Below, piece after piece: positions 39,863-41,233 of a stretch of DNA of 41,233 nucleotides. Location: contig SFFY01000036.1 in NCBI GenBank assembly GCA_004556745.1, positions 1 through 41,233 on the forward strand, given 5' to 3'. The stretch's first letter is position 1. The number at the start of each line of letters is the position of its first letter. Origin of the DNA: Bacteroidales bacterium. Its GTDB lineage: Bacteria; Bacteroidota; Bacteroidia; Bacteroidales; Bacteroidaceae. Made by a program: the position numbers and the translations under genes. Below the pieces are notes generated by a model. That model did no database searches, was not told where the DNA came from, and saw only the letters and a program-made list of their open reading frames with translations.

Positions 39863-40028
39863 TGTGTCAAAATGTGCATATAGCCCTGAAAGGGCTTAAT
39901 AAATAGCACAGGGGCTGCCCCTGTGGAGAGGCTATCGTACATGCAATGCTATGCGTAGGGGGAAGCCCCTACGCTAATTTATTAGCCCCTTTCAGGGGCA
40001 CATCTGCAACAATATTCATTTTGACACA
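39863..40028. repeat. MITE-like element with 12-bp terminal inverted repeats
   Basis: Ends TGTGTCAAAATG (39863-39874) and CATTTTGACACA (40017-40028) are perfect inverted copies. Inside are three nested GC-rich hairpins: CCCTGAAAGGGC with its inverted partner, CACAGGGGC-TG-CCCCTGTG, and GCGTAGGGG-GAAG-CCCCTACGC. No target-site duplication was evident and there is no open frame of note. At 166 bp, with clean terminal repeats next to an integrase remnant, it resembles a non-autonomous transposable element. Confidence 0.7.
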
Positions 40029-40048
40029 CCCTCTTGATGCCCAAACAC

Positions 40049-40079
40049 TTGTTTCTTTTAATGAAAATGATTAATTTTG
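40049..40079 (+). promoter_or_regulatory. promoter of the truncated AT-rich gene
   Basis: The -7 box TAATTTTG (40072-40079) is a perfect match, with TTG at 40049-40051 as the -33 box after 20 bp. The start codon is 14 bp beyond the -7 box, so the leader is nearly absent. The promoter starts 20 bp after the MITE-like element. Confidence 0.6.
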
Positions 40080-40093
40080 CAGCGTGATATATT

Positions 40094-40474
40094 ATGGCTA
40101 TTAAAAATCCATACCCAACAATGGAGCATCGGGTCTTCAAAAGAACGTTTCTCCAACAAACTGAGGTAAGCATAAGGTTTACCCCAGCCATTCCTGGTGT
40201 GGATTTTCATGATAGAATGCTTCCATTTCTTAAATCAGTTTTTAATTTAGATTTATCAGATAAGGTTGATAAAGATGCAAACCATGCTGAAATATCTTCT
40301 GATCGAGAGCAGAAGAAATTTATTTTTGATTTGGACCAAGCAAAATTTATCATTGGACCTGTGAGCTATACAACGTTTGCGGAAATGGCAATCCCTATGA
40401 TAGGTATTCTGTTACGTTTTATTAGCGATGTTGCAAAAGTGGAAACTTTGCAACAAATAAACAAAACATCTTAA
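40094..40474 (+). CDS. short AT-rich gene, perhaps the N-terminal part of a TIGR04255-type protein
   Basis: This 126-residue soluble protein has no signal peptide. The pattern FLQQTEVSIRFTP near the N-terminus, FIFDLDQAKFIIGPVSYTTFAEM in the middle and a helix LLRFISDVAKVETLQQIN at the end resembles the first half of TIGR04255 proteins (sporadically distributed, usually ~250 residues, function unknown). If so, the C-terminal half is missing: the frame stops 10 bp before the amylase start. It is visibly AT-richer than its neighbours, which suggests transfer. The family match is from memory and weak. Confidence 0.5.
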   Translation: MAIKNPYPTMEHRVFKRTFLQQTEVSIRFTPAIPGVDFHDRMLPFLKSVFNLDLSDKVDKDANHAEISSDREQKKFIFDLDQAKFIIGPVSYTTFAEMAIPMIGILLRFISDVAKVETLQQINKTS

Positions 40475-40483
40475 TCCTTGAAT

Positions 40484-41233
40484 ATGAAGAAGATATACTC
40501 TACACTCGTTGCCCTACTGGCAACCGCAAATATGTTTGCCCAGGGTTGGCCAGCCAACCATAGCGGCGTGATGCTGCAGGGATTCTACTGGGATTCCTTC
40601 AGCGAATCCAAATGGACCAAACTCGAAGCGCAGGCTCCGGAACTGGGACAGTACTTCAACCTCGTATGGATTCCACAGAGTGCCAACTGTGGCGGCAAGT
40701 CAATGGGTTACGATGACCTCTACTGGTTTTCCAACTACGAAAGTTCTTTCGGAAGTGAAAGCGAACTCCGCTCTCTCATCAAGACCTTCAAGAATAACGG
40801 CATCGGAACCATCGCCGACGTAGTAATCAACCATCGCAAGAACGTATCCACCTGGTTTGACTTCCCGGTAGAAACCTACAAGGGAGTGACTTACGAGATG
40901 AAATCAACCGATATCTGTGCCAACGATGATGGCGGCAAGACCAAGAAAGAGGCAGATAAGCAGGGCGTAAAGCTCAGCAGCAACAATGATACCGGTGAAG
41001 ACTGGGGCGGCATGCGCGACCTGGACCACAACAGCCAGAACGTGCAGACCATCGTGAAGGCTTATCTCGACATGCTCCTCAACGACTTCGGCTATGCCGG
41101 ATTCCGCTATGATATGGTAAAGGGATACAGCGGCAAGTTTACAGGCATCTACAACGATGCAGCCAAGCCAACTTATTCCGTAGGAGAATACTGGAATGGA
41201 AATGTATCCGTAGTCAAGAACTGGCTTGAAGCT
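40484..41233 (+). CDS. secreted alpha-amylase, GH13 family (3' end outside window)
   Basis: The frame runs open from ATG 40484 to the window edge (250 residues). A signal peptide (MKKIYSTLVALLATANMFAQ) precedes a GH13 barrel: GVMLQGFYWDSF, FNLVWIPQSANCGGKSMGYDDLYWF, conserved region I IADVVINHR (~108-116), region II GFRYDMVKGY with nucleophile Asp210, and region III SVGEYWNG with acid/base Glu235. It should cleave alpha-1,4 glucan linkages outside the cytoplasm. The 10-bp gap to the preceding truncated gene suggests it may be read from the same promoter. No Sus-type transporter is visible, but the right edge cuts the locus. Confidence 0.92.
   Translation, partial: MKKIYSTLVALLATANMFAQGWPANHSGVMLQGFYWDSFSESKWTKLEAQAPELGQYFNLVWIPQSANCGGKSMGYDDLYWFSNYESSFGSESELRSLIKTFKNNGIGTIADVVINHRKNVSTWFDFPVETYKGVTYEMKSTDICANDDGGKTKKEADKQGVKLSSNNDTGEDWGGMRDLDHNSQNVQTIVKAYLDMLLNDFGYAGFRYDMVKGYSGKFTGIYNDAAKPTYSVGEYWNGNVSVVKNWLEA

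Overview
The window looks like a chromosomal segment of a fairly GC-rich member of the Bacteroidales, most like Prevotellaceae. The evidence is the gene content (carboxypeptidase-regulatory/plug/barrel receptor, S46 dipeptidyl-peptidase, TamB plus lipoprotein TamL, Rpn/PD-(D/E)XK protein, NigD-like lipoprotein), Bacteroidetes-type promoters (TAnnTTTG at -7), the absence of strong Shine-Dalgarno sequences, and very repeat-rich intergenic DNA. The species cannot be named from the sequence. I saw no rRNA, tRNA or CRISPR array.

Layout. 1-1761 (+): end of an unknown gene, a small protein resembling the CXXX-repeat peptide (radical-SAM RiPP) modification family, then tatA and tatC, tightly packed. 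1907-4285 (-): outer-membrane receptor. 4596-7056 (-): ABC ATPase, membrane protein and YtrA-type GntR regulator, split by a 377-bp repeat element. 7274-14617 (-): one drug-efflux type operon, TetR - TolC - HlyD lipoprotein - two ABC ATPases - two ABC-2 permeases, with a probable TetR operator at its head. 15368-16907 (-): metallophosphoesterase and a putative outer-membrane protein. 17989-18813 (+): Rpn-type nuclease flanked by 27-bp direct repeats. 18980-23886 (+): S46 peptidase (DPP7-like), Mrp/ApbC, a small membrane protein, and a Fic protein with an 11-bp tandem repeat inside its gene. 23924-37788 (+): housekeeping and envelope run queA, PASTA protein, RluD-like synthase, ddl, acyltransferase, lipoprotein, tamB, tamL. 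38587-41233 (+): half-size EamA transporter, a decayed integrase, a MITE-like element, a truncated AT-rich gene and the start of a secreted alpha-amylase; this end looks like a recombination-prone accessory junction.

The most unusual content is between the genes. Three unrelated tandem arrays each have four units of 21 or 22 bp (two DNA turns), mostly with palindromic cores. A ~205-bp element built from groups of GACAAC/GTTGTC hexamers spaced 9-10 bp apart occurs twice, each time just upstream of a minus-strand envelope gene. An 8-bp tandem repeat, T(C/T)GT(T/C)TAC, occurs at four loci, at three of them as facing arms. A ~375-bp two-module element occurs in opposite orientations at 5.8 kb and 30.1 kb. 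Several nested GC-rich palindromes fill the remaining gaps. Their function is unknown; they are candidates for protein-bound DNA elements or non-autonomous mobile elements.

The genes centre on the cell envelope: export (Tat, ABC/TolC), outer-membrane assembly (TamB/TamL), peptidoglycan precursor (Ddl), lipid acylation, and peptide or glycan use (DPP7, amylase, receptor).
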